Shown: positions 51,261-61,527, numbered from the stretch's first letter. The stretch is DNA of 64,000 bases from Kaistella chaponensis (GCF_900156725.1 NZ_FTOI01000006.1:1-64000); one strand, 5' to 3'. Notes: generated by a model not told the origin, from the letters alone. Numbers and translations: made by a program.

Positions 51261-52385
51261 TTATTTCATAAACTCCAAAACAGCATCAGTAATATATTTC
51301 AACTGCTCTTCATCCAATTCCGTATGCATCGGTAATGAAATAACCTGTTCTAACAATTTATCCGTGTTTACAAAATCTTTCGGATCACTTTCCTGGAAAT
51401 AAGCTTTCTGTTTTCTCAACGCTACCGGATAATAAATCATGGCCGGAACTTCTTTTTCGGTTAAAAATTTCTGAAGTTCATTTCGCTGACCATTCAAAAT
51501 TCTCAAAGTATATTGATGAAAAACATGCGTTGAATACGCAGCTCTTTTTGGGCTTAGAATATTTGGATTTTCTGCAAAAGCTTCGTCATAATAATCGGCC
51601 GCTTTTCTTCTAGCCTCATTATAACCGTCTAAAAGTGGCAGTTTCTTTCTTAAAATCGTCGCTTGTAAACTGTCTAAACGAGAATTTACACCAACCTCAT
51701 CGTGGTAATATCTTTCGTACATTCCATGATTTACAATTCCGCGCAATTTGTGGGCAAGCTCATCATCATTGGTAAAAATCGCACCACCATCACCGTAACA
51801 ACCCAAATTTTTGGAAGGAAAGAAAGAAGTTGTTCCCAAAATCCCCATCGTTCCGGATTTTTTTACTGTTCCATCTGAAAATATAAAATCAGAACCAATT
51901 GCTTGTGCATTATCTTCAATAACGAATAAACCATGCTCTTTCGCCACTTTCAAAATCTCTTCCATATTCGCGCACTGACCAAAAATATGAACAGGAATAA
52001 TCGCCTTTGTTTTCGGAGTAATTGCAGCTTTCAATTTTTCGATATCAATCGTAAAAGTATCATAATCCACATCGACCAAAACCGATTTTAATTTTAATAA
52101 ATGCACTACTTCTACGGTTGCTGCAAAAGTAAAATCTGCGGTGATGATCTCATCGCCTTCTTTCAAGTCGAGCGCCATCAAAGCAATCTGCAATGCATCG
52201 GTCCCGTTTGCACAAGGAATTACGTGTTTTACGTCTAAATATTGCTCTAGTTCTGTTTGAAAAGATTTCACTTCAGGTCCATTAATAAAAGCAGCGGAAT
52301 CAATTACGTTTAAAACCGCGTTATCAACATCGGCTTTTATCTTATAATATTGACTTTGCAGGTCAACCATCTGAATTTTTTTCAT
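51261..52385 (-). CDS. DegT/DnrJ/EryC1/StrS aminotransferase
   Basis: PLP-dependent sugar aminotransferase of 374 residues, taking ATG 52385 (MKKIQMVDL) because the six codons before it are not family-like. The PLP lysine is in SFFPSKNLGCYGDGG (Lys192), with CANGTDALQIAL (about 58-69) and IEDNAQAIG (about 156-164) as the other active-site blocks. Members make amino sugars such as dTDP-3- or 4-amino sugars for surface glycans. TAAATTTG (52408-52401) lies 15 nt upstream. Confidence 0.9.
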   Translation of the reverse strand: MKKIQMVDLQSQYYKIKADVDNAVLNVIDSAAFINGPEVKSFQTELEQYLDVKHVIPCANGTDALQIALMALDLKEGDEIITADFTFAATVEVVHLLKLKSVLVDVDYDTFTIDIEKLKAAITPKTKAIIPVHIFGQCANMEEILKVAKEHGLFVIEDNAQAIGSDFIFSDGTVKKSGTMGILGTTSFFPSKNLGCYGDGGAIFTNDDELAHKLRGIVNHGMYERYYHDEVGVNSRLDSLQATILRKKLPLLDGYNEARRKAADYYDEAFAENPNILSPKRAAYSTHVFHQYTLRILNGQRNELQKFLTEKEVPAMIYYPVALRKQKAYFQESDPKDFVNTDKLLEQVISLPMHTELDEEQLKYITDAVLEFMK

Positions 52386-52408
52386 AAAAAAATATTTGTT
52401 CAAATTTA

Positions 52409-52744
52409 CTAAAATTAAGTTTTTGAAAAAACTAAATCCCTTTAATGTTTTTCTTTAATCAATTATTCAATCTGTTGTTTTTTCATCACCAATAATTTTA
52501 GAAAAGCTTTTAACCTAATTTCAATAAAAATTGCCATCATTAAATTTAGGAAATGAACATTTTTTTCAACTGAATAAATTTATCGCAGACATCAAATTCA
52601 AATTGTTTTAAAAGGCGGAAAAGTCGAGATTAATAAAAACGAAAACAAAACGTATATTATATAAGACTCTTAAAATATTTCCCCTAAAAACGCTTACAAT
52701 CTTCAGTATTTTTTTTACTTTTGCTTCAATCTAATAATTTAAAT
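52409..52744. other. intergenic region with divergent promoters
   Basis: Between the minus-strand aminotransferase and the + strand subtilase. Apart from the two -7 boxes (TAAATTTG at 52408-52401 minus and TACTTTTG at 52716-52723 plus) and an AT-rich palindrome AGTTTTT-GA-AAAAACT (52418-52433) I see nothing that suggests a gene. Confidence 0.45.
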
Positions 52745-54346
52745 ATGAAGAAAATATTATCCGTTGTTATTCTGGTAGCCTATGGTTTTGTGAGTGCACA
52801 AACCGAACTTGTTTTTGTGTATTTCAAAGATAAACCTAACAAAGCAGCTTTTTATGCCAATCCAACATCAGAACTTACACAGAAATCTTTGGACAGAAGA
52901 ACACGCCTCGGAATTGCACTGAATGATCAGGATGCACCTTTGGAACAATCTTATGTGCAAAATATTCGAAATTTAGGATTTACGGTCACGGATTATTCGA
53001 AATGGATGAATGGTGTTGCTGTAAACGCTACTGCTTTACAGATTACCCAACTACAAAGTCAACCTTATGTAAATACGGTGGAAAGATTCATCAAACACGG
53101 CGGAAAAATTGGTACCCCTGTAAAGCGGAATAAGTTTGAAAAATTTAACAACACAGAAGGAAAAATCGATTTTAATTACGGACAAGGTTTAGCGCAAATT
53201 AATCAGATCAATTTGAGACCACTTCATATTGCAGGTTTTACTGGTGCAGGTATGACAATTGCGGTTATTGACACTGGTTTTCCGACCGTAAATACCGGTT
53301 CAGCTTATTCAAGAATAAGAAATAGCGGTCAAATAAAAGGCGGTTACAATTTCATTAACAAAAGCACAGATATCTACAACACCTCTCTAAATAATCACGG
53401 ATCTTATTGTTTGGGAACAATTGCAGGATATGTTGCGAACAGCTACGTAGGTTCAGCTCCAGATGCAGATTTTTATCTCTATGCCACAGAAGATGCTGTA
53501 AACGAAATTCCTGAAGAGCAATTGTACTGGACAGAAGCCGCAGAAGAAGCCGACCGAAAAGGAGTTGATTTAATCTCGACTTCTCTGGGATATTATGATT
53601 TTGATGATGCGCGCTACAATTTGCTTTATTCTGACATGAACGGCACCACTTCTTTCATCGCAAGAACCGCTCAAATCGCAACTGAAAAAGGAATTTTTGT
53701 TTTAGCAGCCGCGGGAAACGAAGCTCAAAATTCTTGGCACTACATTATTACTCCTGCGGATAATAGCAAAGTTTTCACCGTTGGAGCAGTGACTTCGACT
53801 GGAGCAAGCTCTAGCTTTTCTTCGTATGGACCAAATTCTGTTGGTGTTATTAAACCCGATGCAAGTGCAAGAGGAACTTCTACGTTTATGGGGTATAATA
53901 ATGGGGTAACTTCGAGCAGTGGAACTTCTTTCGCCACACCACTTGCTGCAGGTGCAGTTGCATGTTTACTGCAAGCAACCCCAACGAAATCACGATCTGA
54001 AATTAGAGATCTTCTCCGACAGAATTCATCTCTTTTCCCGAATCATACCGATCCTATGGGTTACGGAATTTTAAATTTAGGAAAAGTACTAAATGCGACT
54101 TTAGGAACCGCTGAAAGCAGTACTAAAAGTAATTTAAATATTTATCCGAATCCTGTAAAATCAAGTTTTACGATCACGACTTCAGAAAAAATTCTTTCTA
54201 TGGAATTGTATGATACATTAGGAAGAAAATTAAAAAGCCTGACGAACGAGAAAACAAACAATATCGAAAATCTTGAAAAAGGCGTTTATTTCGTGAAAGT
54301 AAAAACGGAGAAAAACGAGTATATCGAAAAATTGATGAAGCAGTAA
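52745..54346 (+). CDS. S8 subtilisin-like protease with T9SS sorting domain
   Basis: A 533-residue exported serine protease. ATG 52745 begins a clean signal peptide (1-19, ending VSAQ); the TTG 24 nt earlier overlaps the TACTTTTG promoter box and was rejected. The catalytic triad is Asp176 (AVIDTGFP), His218 (NNHGSYCLG) and Ser395 (SGTSFATP). The C-terminal 75 residues (NLNIYPNPVKSSFTI to the end KLMKQ) are a type A sorting domain for type IX secretion, so it reaches the cell surface or medium. Confidence 0.93.
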   Translation: MKKILSVVILVAYGFVSAQTELVFVYFKDKPNKAAFYANPTSELTQKSLDRRTRLGIALNDQDAPLEQSYVQNIRNLGFTVTDYSKWMNGVAVNATALQITQLQSQPYVNTVERFIKHGGKIGTPVKRNKFEKFNNTEGKIDFNYGQGLAQINQINLRPLHIAGFTGAGMTIAVIDTGFPTVNTGSAYSRIRNSGQIKGGYNFINKSTDIYNTSLNNHGSYCLGTIAGYVANSYVGSAPDADFYLYATEDAVNEIPEEQLYWTEAAEEADRKGVDLISTSLGYYDFDDARYNLLYSDMNGTTSFIARTAQIATEKGIFVLAAAGNEAQNSWHYIITPADNSKVFTVGAVTSTGASSSFSSYGPNSVGVIKPDASARGTSTFMGYNNGVTSSSGTSFATPLAAGAVACLLQATPTKSRSEIRDLLRQNSSLFPNHTDPMGYGILNLGKVLNATLGTAESSTKSNLNIYPNPVKSSFTITTSEKILSMELYDTLGRKLKSLTNEKTNNIENLEKGVYFVKVKTEKNEYIEKLMKQ

Positions 54347-54362
54347 ATGGAGAAAAGAAAAA

Positions 54363-54397
54363 AGAATAAAGAATAAAGAGAAAAGAGAAAAGAGAAT
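54363..54397. repeat. degenerate 7-bp array
   Basis: AGAATAA, AGAATAA, AGAGAAA, AGAGAAA, AGAGAAT directly after the subtilase gene; unlike most of the others it is purine-only except for T. Confidence 0.8.
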
Positions 54398-54457
54398 AGA
54401 CTTCGAATAAAATAGATCAATTCTTTACTATCAAAATACTTAAAATAACATCAAAAA

Positions 54458-54484
54458 AAACGCTTCTATTGGAAGCGTTTTTTT
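54458..54484. terminator. bidirectional terminator
   Basis: AAACGCTTC (54458-54466) and GAAGCGTTT (54472-54480) pair around a 5-nt loop, with A-run and T-run flanks, between the convergent subtilase and ppc genes. Confidence 0.92.
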
Positions 54485-54512
54485 GGTAAAAAGTTTTGAA
54501 AAAGGTGAACAT

Positions 54513-57056
54513 TTAAGCCGAATTTCGACTCGCATTAATATTCCCAAAAAGTGACCGCGTGACGAGTTTTTCATACGCTTCCATTTTTCCCTCTTTTTTC
54601 TGAATTTTCATTAAAGCATATTGCTGAATGCTCAAAAGAGGCAAAACAATTTTCTCCCGAATTTTGACAGATTTTCGCGAAAGTGGTTCTTCTTCCATCA
54701 ACATTTTGAAGCCGGTTAATTCTAACATCATTGCTTTCGAGAGTTCATATTCCTCAAATAAAACACTCCAGAATTCACCAAACTTCGGATTATTTTTCAT
54801 GTAATACGTAAGCGGAAAATAGGATTTATTCATACTCATCATGGAGTTTAAGACCAATGTTTTGAAGAAATCTGAACCTTTGTACAATGCAAGAACTTCA
54901 TCGAAGCGACCTTCATTTTTCAAATCATGCAGCGCAAATCCGAAACCGAAAAATCCCGGAACATTTTGTTTCAATTGACTCCACGATCCTACAAAAGGAA
55001 TCGCACGCAAATCTTCAAATTTAATTTTGTTTCCAGCTCCACGTTTTGAAGGACGACTGCCAATATTGGTTTTCCCGTAATATTCGAGTGTACTCATTTC
55101 TTGCAAATACGGCACAAACATTGGGTGCGCTTTCAAATCTGAATATTTTTTGAAACTGATATTTGCTAATTCTTCAATTAATTCCCGCTCTTTTTGACTT
55201 AAATCTTTTTTGGAATTTTTGAAAACATCATTTTCAATTCCGGCGGTTAATAGTTGTTCAAAATTATATTTCGCCTGATCTTTATTCCCGAAAACACTTG
55301 TTATCGTTTGACCTTGAATGGTAATTTCAATTTTGTTATTGGCAATTGTTTTTCCTTGAGAGGCATAAAAATCGTGCGTTTTACCACCACCTCTTGCAGG
55401 AGGACCACCTCTTCCATCAAAGAAAATTACTTTTATATCATAATCTTCCGAAACTTTGGTGAGTTGTTCCTTGGTTTCATAAATTTCCCAGTTGGCTTTC
55501 AAATAACCCCCATCTTTGGTCCCATCAGAAAAACCAAGCATGATCGTTTGTTCATTGCCGCGTCGTTCAACATGTCTTCGATAAATAGGAAAATTGTACA
55601 ATTCTTTCATTACATTTTCACCCGCATCCAAACCTTCCATGGTTTCAAAAAGTGGGACAATATCAATATTGATTTCCTCTTCTTGATATCCACATAATTT
55701 GAAAAGTGCAAAAACATTCAAAACTTCTTTGATGTGATCTGAATTTGAAATAATGTACCGACTCATTCCTCTTTCGCCATTTCTTCTCTGAATATTTTTA
55801 ATGTTATTGATGTTTTCCAGCGTGTCTTTTGTAATTCCCTCAAAATCATTGGGATCAAGAACCAAATTTGTATTCAGAAGCCAATTCAATTTCTCTTCTT
55901 CTGAAATTTTTTCTATCTCTAAACCCGATTTTTTAGTAAGAATATCATCAATAATTCCCTGATGAACGCGGCTGTCTTGGCGAATATCTAAGGTTGCGAA
56001 ATGTGTTCCGAAAATTTTCACACGGTCTTCAAAATCTTCCAATAAATGAAGAAATAGACCATTGTTTTTCTCGACGATTATTTTTTTAGCCTCATTCAAA
56101 TATTTTAAAATTTCGTCGGAGTGAATGCTTTGATCTTCTTTAAAAATAGCGTCGTACAAATGATGACTCAGTTTTTCTAAAATTTCAGAAACTCCACGAA
56201 AACTTAATCTTCGACGCACATTTTTTAAATGTTCATAATAAGATTTTAGAATAGAAAAATGCAATTCTGCCGCAACTTTCTGCGTAATTTCTGCCGTAAC
56301 AAATGGATTTCCATCGCGATCTCCTCCCGGCCAAAAACCGAGTTGGATCATTTCCTGACTGGGCACAAAAGAATCGGTGGCAAAAGCATTTTTTATTTTT
56401 TTGTACAATTCTCCGATCGTGTCGTAATACACATAGCGCAAATAGAAGATAATGCTCATCGCTTCGTCTAAAGGCGTGGGTTTTTCTTTATTAACGAAAG
56501 GCGTTTTTCCCAACTGCTGCAAAAGCATATCGATTTCGGTAACCGAATCTTCCATAATCGCTGAACGTAAATCGTGCAGAATTCTTTGAACGGAATTGGG
56601 ATAAAATTGCGTTGGATGCGCGGTGAAAACTACTTTTATCGCAAAATTTTTCATTTTCTCACGAGTCTCTTCCAAAAGATGTTCTTGGGTAGCTCGCTCC
56701 TGAAGTTGCATCACCGTTCCGGAATCATTTTCTGAATGAAGTTCTGCAAAAGCAGCATCTTCAATACTGTCAAACAAAACAACTTGCCTCTCAATATATT
56801 GGATGATTTTGAAGAGCAATTCGGTTTTCTGATCATCGGTTTGAAGTTCGGTATGTTTCGCAAAAAATTCCTCCATAATTTCTTCAGGATTTTTCCCTTT
56901 CTCATAACCTACCCTACTTTCTTCATACAAAAAAGGCAGCAACATCCCAATATTGCTCATTTTATCATAAGGCAAACTCATGAAAAGAGAATTGTAAATC
57001 TGAAATTTATTCTCGACCAATTGGCGGAACTTTTCTGTTTTTTCGTCGTGTCTCAT
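54513..57056 (-). CDS. ppc: phosphoenolpyruvate carboxylase
   Basis: Anaplerotic carboxylation of PEP to oxaloacetate. The 847 residues carry the catalytic blocks VFTAHPTQ (about 143-150; His), GFWPGGDRDGNPFV (about 242-255), MLGFSDGTKDGGYLKANW and FFDGRGGPPARGGGKTH. The C-terminus lacks the canonical QNTG end but the family core is complete. TAAATTTG (57068-57061) ends 4 nt before the ATG, so the transcript is probably leaderless. Confidence 0.93.
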   Translation of the reverse strand: MRHDEKTEKFRQLVENKFQIYNSLFMSLPYDKMSNIGMLLPFLYEESRVGYEKGKNPEEIMEEFFAKHTELQTDDQKTELLFKIIQYIERQVVLFDSIEDAAFAELHSENDSGTVMQLQERATQEHLLEETREKMKNFAIKVVFTAHPTQFYPNSVQRILHDLRSAIMEDSVTEIDMLLQQLGKTPFVNKEKPTPLDEAMSIIFYLRYVYYDTIGELYKKIKNAFATDSFVPSQEMIQLGFWPGGDRDGNPFVTAEITQKVAAELHFSILKSYYEHLKNVRRRLSFRGVSEILEKLSHHLYDAIFKEDQSIHSDEILKYLNEAKKIIVEKNNGLFLHLLEDFEDRVKIFGTHFATLDIRQDSRVHQGIIDDILTKKSGLEIEKISEEEKLNWLLNTNLVLDPNDFEGITKDTLENINNIKNIQRRNGERGMSRYIISNSDHIKEVLNVFALFKLCGYQEEEINIDIVPLFETMEGLDAGENVMKELYNFPIYRRHVERRGNEQTIMLGFSDGTKDGGYLKANWEIYETKEQLTKVSEDYDIKVIFFDGRGGPPARGGGKTHDFYASQGKTIANNKIEITIQGQTITSVFGNKDQAKYNFEQLLTAGIENDVFKNSKKDLSQKERELIEELANISFKKYSDLKAHPMFVPYLQEMSTLEYYGKTNIGSRPSKRGAGNKIKFEDLRAIPFVGSWSQLKQNVPGFFGFGFALHDLKNEGRFDEVLALYKGSDFFKTLVLNSMMSMNKSYFPLTYYMKNNPKFGEFWSVLFEEYELSKAMMLELTGFKMLMEEEPLSRKSVKIREKIVLPLLSIQQYALMKIQKKEGKMEAYEKLVTRSLFGNINASRNSA

Positions 57057-57060
57057 CTAA

Positions 57061-57068
57061 CAAATTTA
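57061..57068 (-). promoter_or_regulatory. -7 element of ppc, near-leaderless
   Basis: TAAATTTG on the minus strand ends 4 nt before the ppc ATG. Confidence 0.45.
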
Positions 57069-57167
57069 GGTAATTTATAATTTTAAAGCATTGCTATTTT
57101 AAAAGATTAAAGCGGACGCTCTTATTTTTTTCCTCCTAGATTTAGGAAAAATTTGTATCTTCAATTC

Positions 57168-58502
57168 ATGAAATTGATAAGCATCCTATTTCTCGCATTT
57201 TTTTCCTTGACTTGGGGACAAAATGAGTTCAAAATCACCCATCATAAGAAAACGGTGATTCCTTTTCAATTCATCAACAATCTTATTTTTGTTCCATTGA
57301 ATATTAATGGAGTTGACCTTACTTTTTTACTCGATTCGGGCGTGAATGAGACGATTCTCTTTAGTTTAGAAGATAAAGAAATTAACTTTAATGATATCGA
57401 AAAAATAAAATTTTCAGGACTGGGCGAAAGTAAAAATATTGAAGGTTTGAGGTCCGATAATAATGTCGTAAATATTGGAAAAGATTTTCAGGATTTAAAG
57501 CATACTGTTTTTATTATTTTAGACGAAAGCATCAACTTTTCTTCTCATGTCGGAATTCCGGTGAATGGGATTATCGGTTATCAGTTTTTTAAGGATCATG
57601 CGGTACAGATTGATTTTGTTTCCAAAAAAATTACCGTTTTCAATGATGATAAGACTTTTAAAAAATCAAAAAAAAGAAGCATTGAACTGCCTATTTCTAT
57701 CGAAGGAAACAAACCTTATTTGATGACAGGAGTTGAAATGACGAAAACAAAAGTAGAATCTAAAATGCTTTTGGATCTTGGAAATAGCGATGCAATCTGG
57801 CTTTTCCCTAAATTAATTGATGATTTTGTGTACAACCGACCCAATATTGATGATTATTTAGGACAGGGATTTAATGGTGATATCTTCGGCAAAAGAAGTA
57901 GAATACACCGCCTCTATTTAGGGAATTTTGTGTTTGAAAAACCACTGACTGCAATGCCAGATGAATATTCGATTCAAAATTTACGAATCGTTCCGAATCG
58001 AAAAGGTTCTATCGGCAGTGATATTTTGCGAAGATTTTCGGTCATTTTTGATTATCCGAACCACAAAATTTATTTGCGTAAAAACATTAATTTCGATGAT
58101 CCTTTTATATTCAACAAAAGCGGTTTGGATATTCAACATGATGGATTGACGTGGGAAAAAGATCTGGTTACTATAGAAACTGCCCGAAAAGATAAAAGCA
58201 ATGAGGGCGAAGTTGGATATGAAGCCAAAGAAAGTTTCAAGTATAATTTTGTATTAAAACCCAAATATTCTGTTGCAGGTTGCCGCAAAGATTCGCCCTG
58301 TTTTATTGCCGGTATCAGAAAAGAGGATAAAATCATCAGAATCAATAGAAAGAAAGTGGGCGATTACACTTTGCAGAAAATTAATAATCTACTGAAGGAA
58401 GAAGACGGTACCAAAATCACTTTCGACATAGAGCGTAACAACCAAAAAATGTCCTTCGAAATCAAACTAAGTGACCCAATTCCTTACCAAGATGCAAATT
58501 GA
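57168..58502 (+). CDS. exported retropepsin-like aspartyl protease with PDZ domain
   Basis: A 444-residue protein from ATG 57168 with a signal peptide (about 1-18, ending WGQ). Two aspartyl-protease lobes: DSG (56-58) in LTFLLDSGVNETIL and DLG (about 203-205) in MLLDLGNSDAIW, so one chain holds both catalytic Asp residues. A C-terminal PDZ domain (about 350-435; SPCFIAGIRKEDKIIRINRKKV) follows. Such proteins occur widely in Bacteroidetes with unknown substrates. The next gene starts inside its last codons, implying translational coupling. Confidence 0.83.
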   Translation: MKLISILFLAFFSLTWGQNEFKITHHKKTVIPFQFINNLIFVPLNINGVDLTFLLDSGVNETILFSLEDKEINFNDIEKIKFSGLGESKNIEGLRSDNNVVNIGKDFQDLKHTVFIILDESINFSSHVGIPVNGIIGYQFFKDHAVQIDFVSKKITVFNDDKTFKKSKKRSIELPISIEGNKPYLMTGVEMTKTKVESKMLLDLGNSDAIWLFPKLIDDFVYNRPNIDDYLGQGFNGDIFGKRSRIHRLYLGNFVFEKPLTAMPDEYSIQNLRIVPNRKGSIGSDILRRFSVIFDYPNHKIYLRKNINFDDPFIFNKSGLDIQHDGLTWEKDLVTIETARKDKSNEGEVGYEAKESFKYNFVLKPKYSVAGCRKDSPCFIAGIRKEDKIIRINRKKVGDYTLQKINNLLKEEDGTKITFDIERNNQKMSFEIKLSDPIPYQDAN

Positions 58503-59019
58503 AGAAACCATTTTAGACAGCATTCGTTCCCGACCACGATTTAAAATTTTCACCGATATTCCTCGGGAAGTCTATACCTTGCATTTAAAGAAATTTCTGG
58601 CAGAAAAGGAGATGAATTACTCGGGAACCATTCACAGCGAGGAAGCAATCATTCGTGTGAAAAGTGAGGGAAATTATTTCTGGAAACCGTGTTTAGCCTT
58701 GCGAACAGAGGTTGATCGTGAAGAAAATAAAACGATAATCAGGGGAATTTTCGGCCCAACTTCCGCAGTTTGGACTTTTTTCATGTTCTTGAACTTTATT
58801 TTCGGGATTTCATGGATGCTCCTTATCACGATTTGGTTTGTAGAAAAACAGATTAAAAGCAACGATTTTCCGTGGGCACTTTCCGCCTCGTTTGTCGTTT
58901 TGGCATTATTGGCAATGACTTTTATTGCCGCAAGATTCGGACAAATAAAAGCTAGAAAAGAAATGCAGAAACTTCGGGAATTTGCCGAAGAATCTATTAG
59001 AAGCTTTGAAAATACCTAA
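58492..59019 (+). CDS. hypothetical two-helix membrane protein
   Basis: A 175-residue protein, taking the ATG at 58492 which overlaps the end of the aspartyl protease gene by 11 bp. A soluble N-terminal part (about 1-85) precedes two membrane helices (about 90-117 and 130-158) and a basic/acidic C-terminal helix. I recognise no family. Coupling to the protease gene suggests a partner or helper of that protease. It ends convergently, overlapping the L,D-transpeptidase gene by 4 bp. Confidence 0.7.
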   Translation: MQIEETILDSIRSRPRFKIFTDIPREVYTLHLKKFLAEKEMNYSGTIHSEEAIIRVKSEGNYFWKPCLALRTEVDREENKTIIRGIFGPTSAVWTFFMFLNFIFGISWMLLITIWFVEKQIKSNDFPWALSASFVVLALLAMTFIAARFGQIKARKEMQKLREFAEESIRSFENT

Positions 59020-59990
59020 GCTGCAGGTTTTTCAACTGCGGGAATAGAAGCTTTCTCGGATCGAACTGCATCGGTATTTTCTTGTTCTTCTAAAATCTTC
59101 TCGAGATCAGGTTTGATGATTTCATTTAATTCATCCACCGAAATATCATTGGATTTTGGATCTTGAATTAAATTTTTCCAGGGCTTTTTTGCGCCCCATT
59201 TGTAATCCCCAAAAATAATCACGGGAGTTCCATGTGCTTTTACTGTTGCACCGCCTTTGTTCAAAACCCACTGATCTGCCCAGTTGTAAAGATATTTCGC
59301 ATCTTCTAGCAATAGCCTTAAACAAGAGTGTGAAGCAGGATATCCTGGCAAATCATATTGATGCCATCCGATTCCTAAATTATTATGAATATTGAAATTA
59401 AAGGGTAATTTCCAATTTTTGTCAACCGTAGAAATTGCGAGTTCTTTCTTCCAGTTCGCAAAGGTTAATCCACGTTTCGTTTGGGCTTTTTTCGAACCCA
59501 TACTTGTAGGACCCCATTTCACCAAATTTCCGTTTTCATACAATGCATAAGCTTGAATTGGATAGGAAAATAAAACAATTTTATGCACCTCTTTCAATAT
59601 TTCTAAATGATTCGGAAAAGGCGAATAAGACATTAATGTTGCATCAATTTTATCGGGAATTGCAAGCGTATCGGCACGCCATTTATTTTTTAAATCTAAG
59701 CGGTTCAAAGCTAAAATTGAGTATTGCTCATCTTTAGAAAACTCTTCGTTGAAAGCTGCCATCGCCGAATCTTTCTTCTCTTTTGGAAAAATAAACGCAG
59801 CATATTTTACTACTGGTTTTTCAACTTCTACTTTTTTCAGGGTGTCTTTTTTGGCATTGGATATAGCATTATTTTGCGGTAAAGACTGACCAGCGATCAC
59901 CTCATCTTTTTTACACTGTACTAAAAGTAAAATTGTAGCAAAAGCAAAAAAGAGATCAAAAAAAGGAGTTTTTTTCTTCGTAGAGAACAT
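59016..59990 (-). CDS. L,D-transpeptidase (YkuD) lipoprotein
   Basis: A 324-residue periplasmic peptidoglycan cross-linking or carboxypeptidase enzyme, anchored by a lipobox (LLVQC, Cys26). The YkuD active site is His210-x10-Ser220-His221-Ser222-Cys223 in PASHSCLRL, with Ser in place of the usual Gly of SHGC. The catalytic Cys223 and the following Arg are kept. A Glu-rich C-terminal tail extends beyond the domain. TATATTTG (60041-60034) is upstream. Confidence 0.88.
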   Translation of the reverse strand: MFSTKKKTPFFDLFFAFATILLLVQCKKDEVIAGQSLPQNNAISNAKKDTLKKVEVEKPVVKYAAFIFPKEKKDSAMAAFNEEFSKDEQYSILALNRLDLKNKWRADTLAIPDKIDATLMSYSPFPNHLEILKEVHKIVLFSYPIQAYALYENGNLVKWGPTSMGSKKAQTKRGLTFANWKKELAISTVDKNWKLPFNFNIHNNLGIGWHQYDLPGYPASHSCLRLLLEDAKYLYNWADQWVLNKGGATVKAHGTPVIIFGDYKWGAKKPWKNLIQDPKSNDISVDELNEIIKPDLEKILEEQENTDAVRSEKASIPAVEKPAA

Positions 59991-60243
59991 ATTAATTTAT
60001 TTCGTGTAGTGTTTGCAAGTATAGTACCACGTACAAATATAGTCAGGTGATTTCAATAAATCGCTTCGAAATGCAAATTTGGTGAACTGCAATAATTTTT
60101 AGAAGATCATTTTTTGCTCAGTTGCGAAATTTTTGGGCCTTACTAAAAAGTTTAAATGAATGCTTCATTAAAATAACAAATGAAAAACCTTTAATTTCAT
60201 CGTTATAATAAGTTGCAGAAAGAGAGAAAATCCTTGTCTTTAC

Positions 60244-61236
60244 TTACTTTTTCACGCTAATAAATTCAGGGACTAATTTGTTTTTTCTGGAGGGTAAATT
60301 CATGAGAACAATTGCGAAAAGAATTAAAATTATTCCTACCCATTGAATTACAATCACTTCTTCACCCAATAAGACAAAAGCCATGGTTACTGAAACTGGT
60401 AATTCCAGCGATGAAATAATGCTTCCTAATCCTAAACCTGTTTTTGGAAACCCCAAGTTAAACAATATGGGTGGAATGATGGTTCCGAACAAAGCAAGAA
60501 CAAAACCGTAGGTATAGAAAATAGAAAAGTCGAACGGTTTAATGTGTTCTGTATTATCGGTAAAATTCAAATAAAGTGATTTCAAAAAGTCAAAATGCAA
60601 CGGACCGATCTGTGCGAAAAAGAGAAATACAAAAACAATTATTGCTCCGCCAGAAAGCATAATTAAACTTTTTCTGAGCACCGGAATGTGAGTTGCCAAA
60701 GTATTCGAAGTAAACATCGTCGCTGTAAAAGATGCTGCAGCCATTAATCCCCAAAATACACCGTGCCAATCTAAAGTCACGTCTAAATTAATGAGGTTTG
60801 TTGCGAGAAATGTTCCTGCTAAAACAATACTAGTAGCAATGATCTTCTTCAAATTTGGAAATTTTCTCGAAATAAAGCTTTCTACAACTACGCTGAACCA
60901 AACCGATTGCATTAATAAAACGATGGCGATGGAAACGTTAATATACTGCACACTGAGATAATAAAATAAACTGGTACAACCTAAGGAAGTTCCTGCAAGC
61001 ATCAATATTCTGACCTCTTTTGCAGTAGGTTTTGCCAGATTTTTCTTTGCTGTTTTGGTCTGAATTCCATTCAAAATTAATAAACCCAACAATCCCAAAA
61101 CAAATTGTGCGGTGGTCACTTCTGAGGTAGTAAAACCATCGCGGTACGATAATTTAACAAAAGTTGCCAACATCCCAAAAATACTTGCGCCCATTGCAAC
61201 AAATAAAACTCCTTTAAAAATACTCTTCTTCTCCAT
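60244..61236 (-). CDS. EamA/DMT family transporter
   Basis: A 330-residue inner-membrane exporter of the drug/metabolite superfamily with ten helices in two EamA repeats. It opens with FVAMGASIFGMLATFVKLSY, and the second repeat ends with SLELPVSVTMAFVLLGEEVIVIQWVGIILILFAIVLMNL, the usual signature for this group. The substrate is unknown. TAAGTTTG (61260-61253) lies upstream. Confidence 0.88.
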   Translation of the reverse strand: MEKKSIFKGVLFVAMGASIFGMLATFVKLSYRDGFTTSEVTTAQFVLGLLGLLILNGIQTKTAKKNLAKPTAKEVRILMLAGTSLGCTSLFYYLSVQYINVSIAIVLLMQSVWFSVVVESFISRKFPNLKKIIATSIVLAGTFLATNLINLDVTLDWHGVFWGLMAAASFTATMFTSNTLATHIPVLRKSLIMLSGGAIIVFVFLFFAQIGPLHFDFLKSLYLNFTDNTEHIKPFDFSIFYTYGFVLALFGTIIPPILFNLGFPKTGLGLGSIISSLELPVSVTMAFVLLGEEVIVIQWVGIILILFAIVLMNLPSRKNKLVPEFISVKK

Positions 61237-61527
61237 TCTTTTTTTCAGCCTGCAAACTTACGGTTTTTATACCTTCTAGAATTACAGGATCGCAGAAAAA
61301 TGGATGTTTAGCTAATATTATTAGATTTCAGAAGAAAAATGATTTGAATTGTTCTTCTTCAAAAAAGAAGGTAAATGATAATTCCCAGAACTAAAACTCC
61401 AATTGTAGGAAGGTTCAGTTACTAGAATTTTATATTCTTCAAATTATGGAGCGTGGTGATGAACAATTGATCTTGATGGTTAAATCTTTTAAATAAAATT
61501 GATCAAAAAGCAATCACCGAAGTCACC

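Noticed and set aside
52721..52744. TTG start extending the subtilase
   Set aside because: It overlaps the TACTTTTG promoter box, and the ATG at 52745 starts a normal signal peptide.
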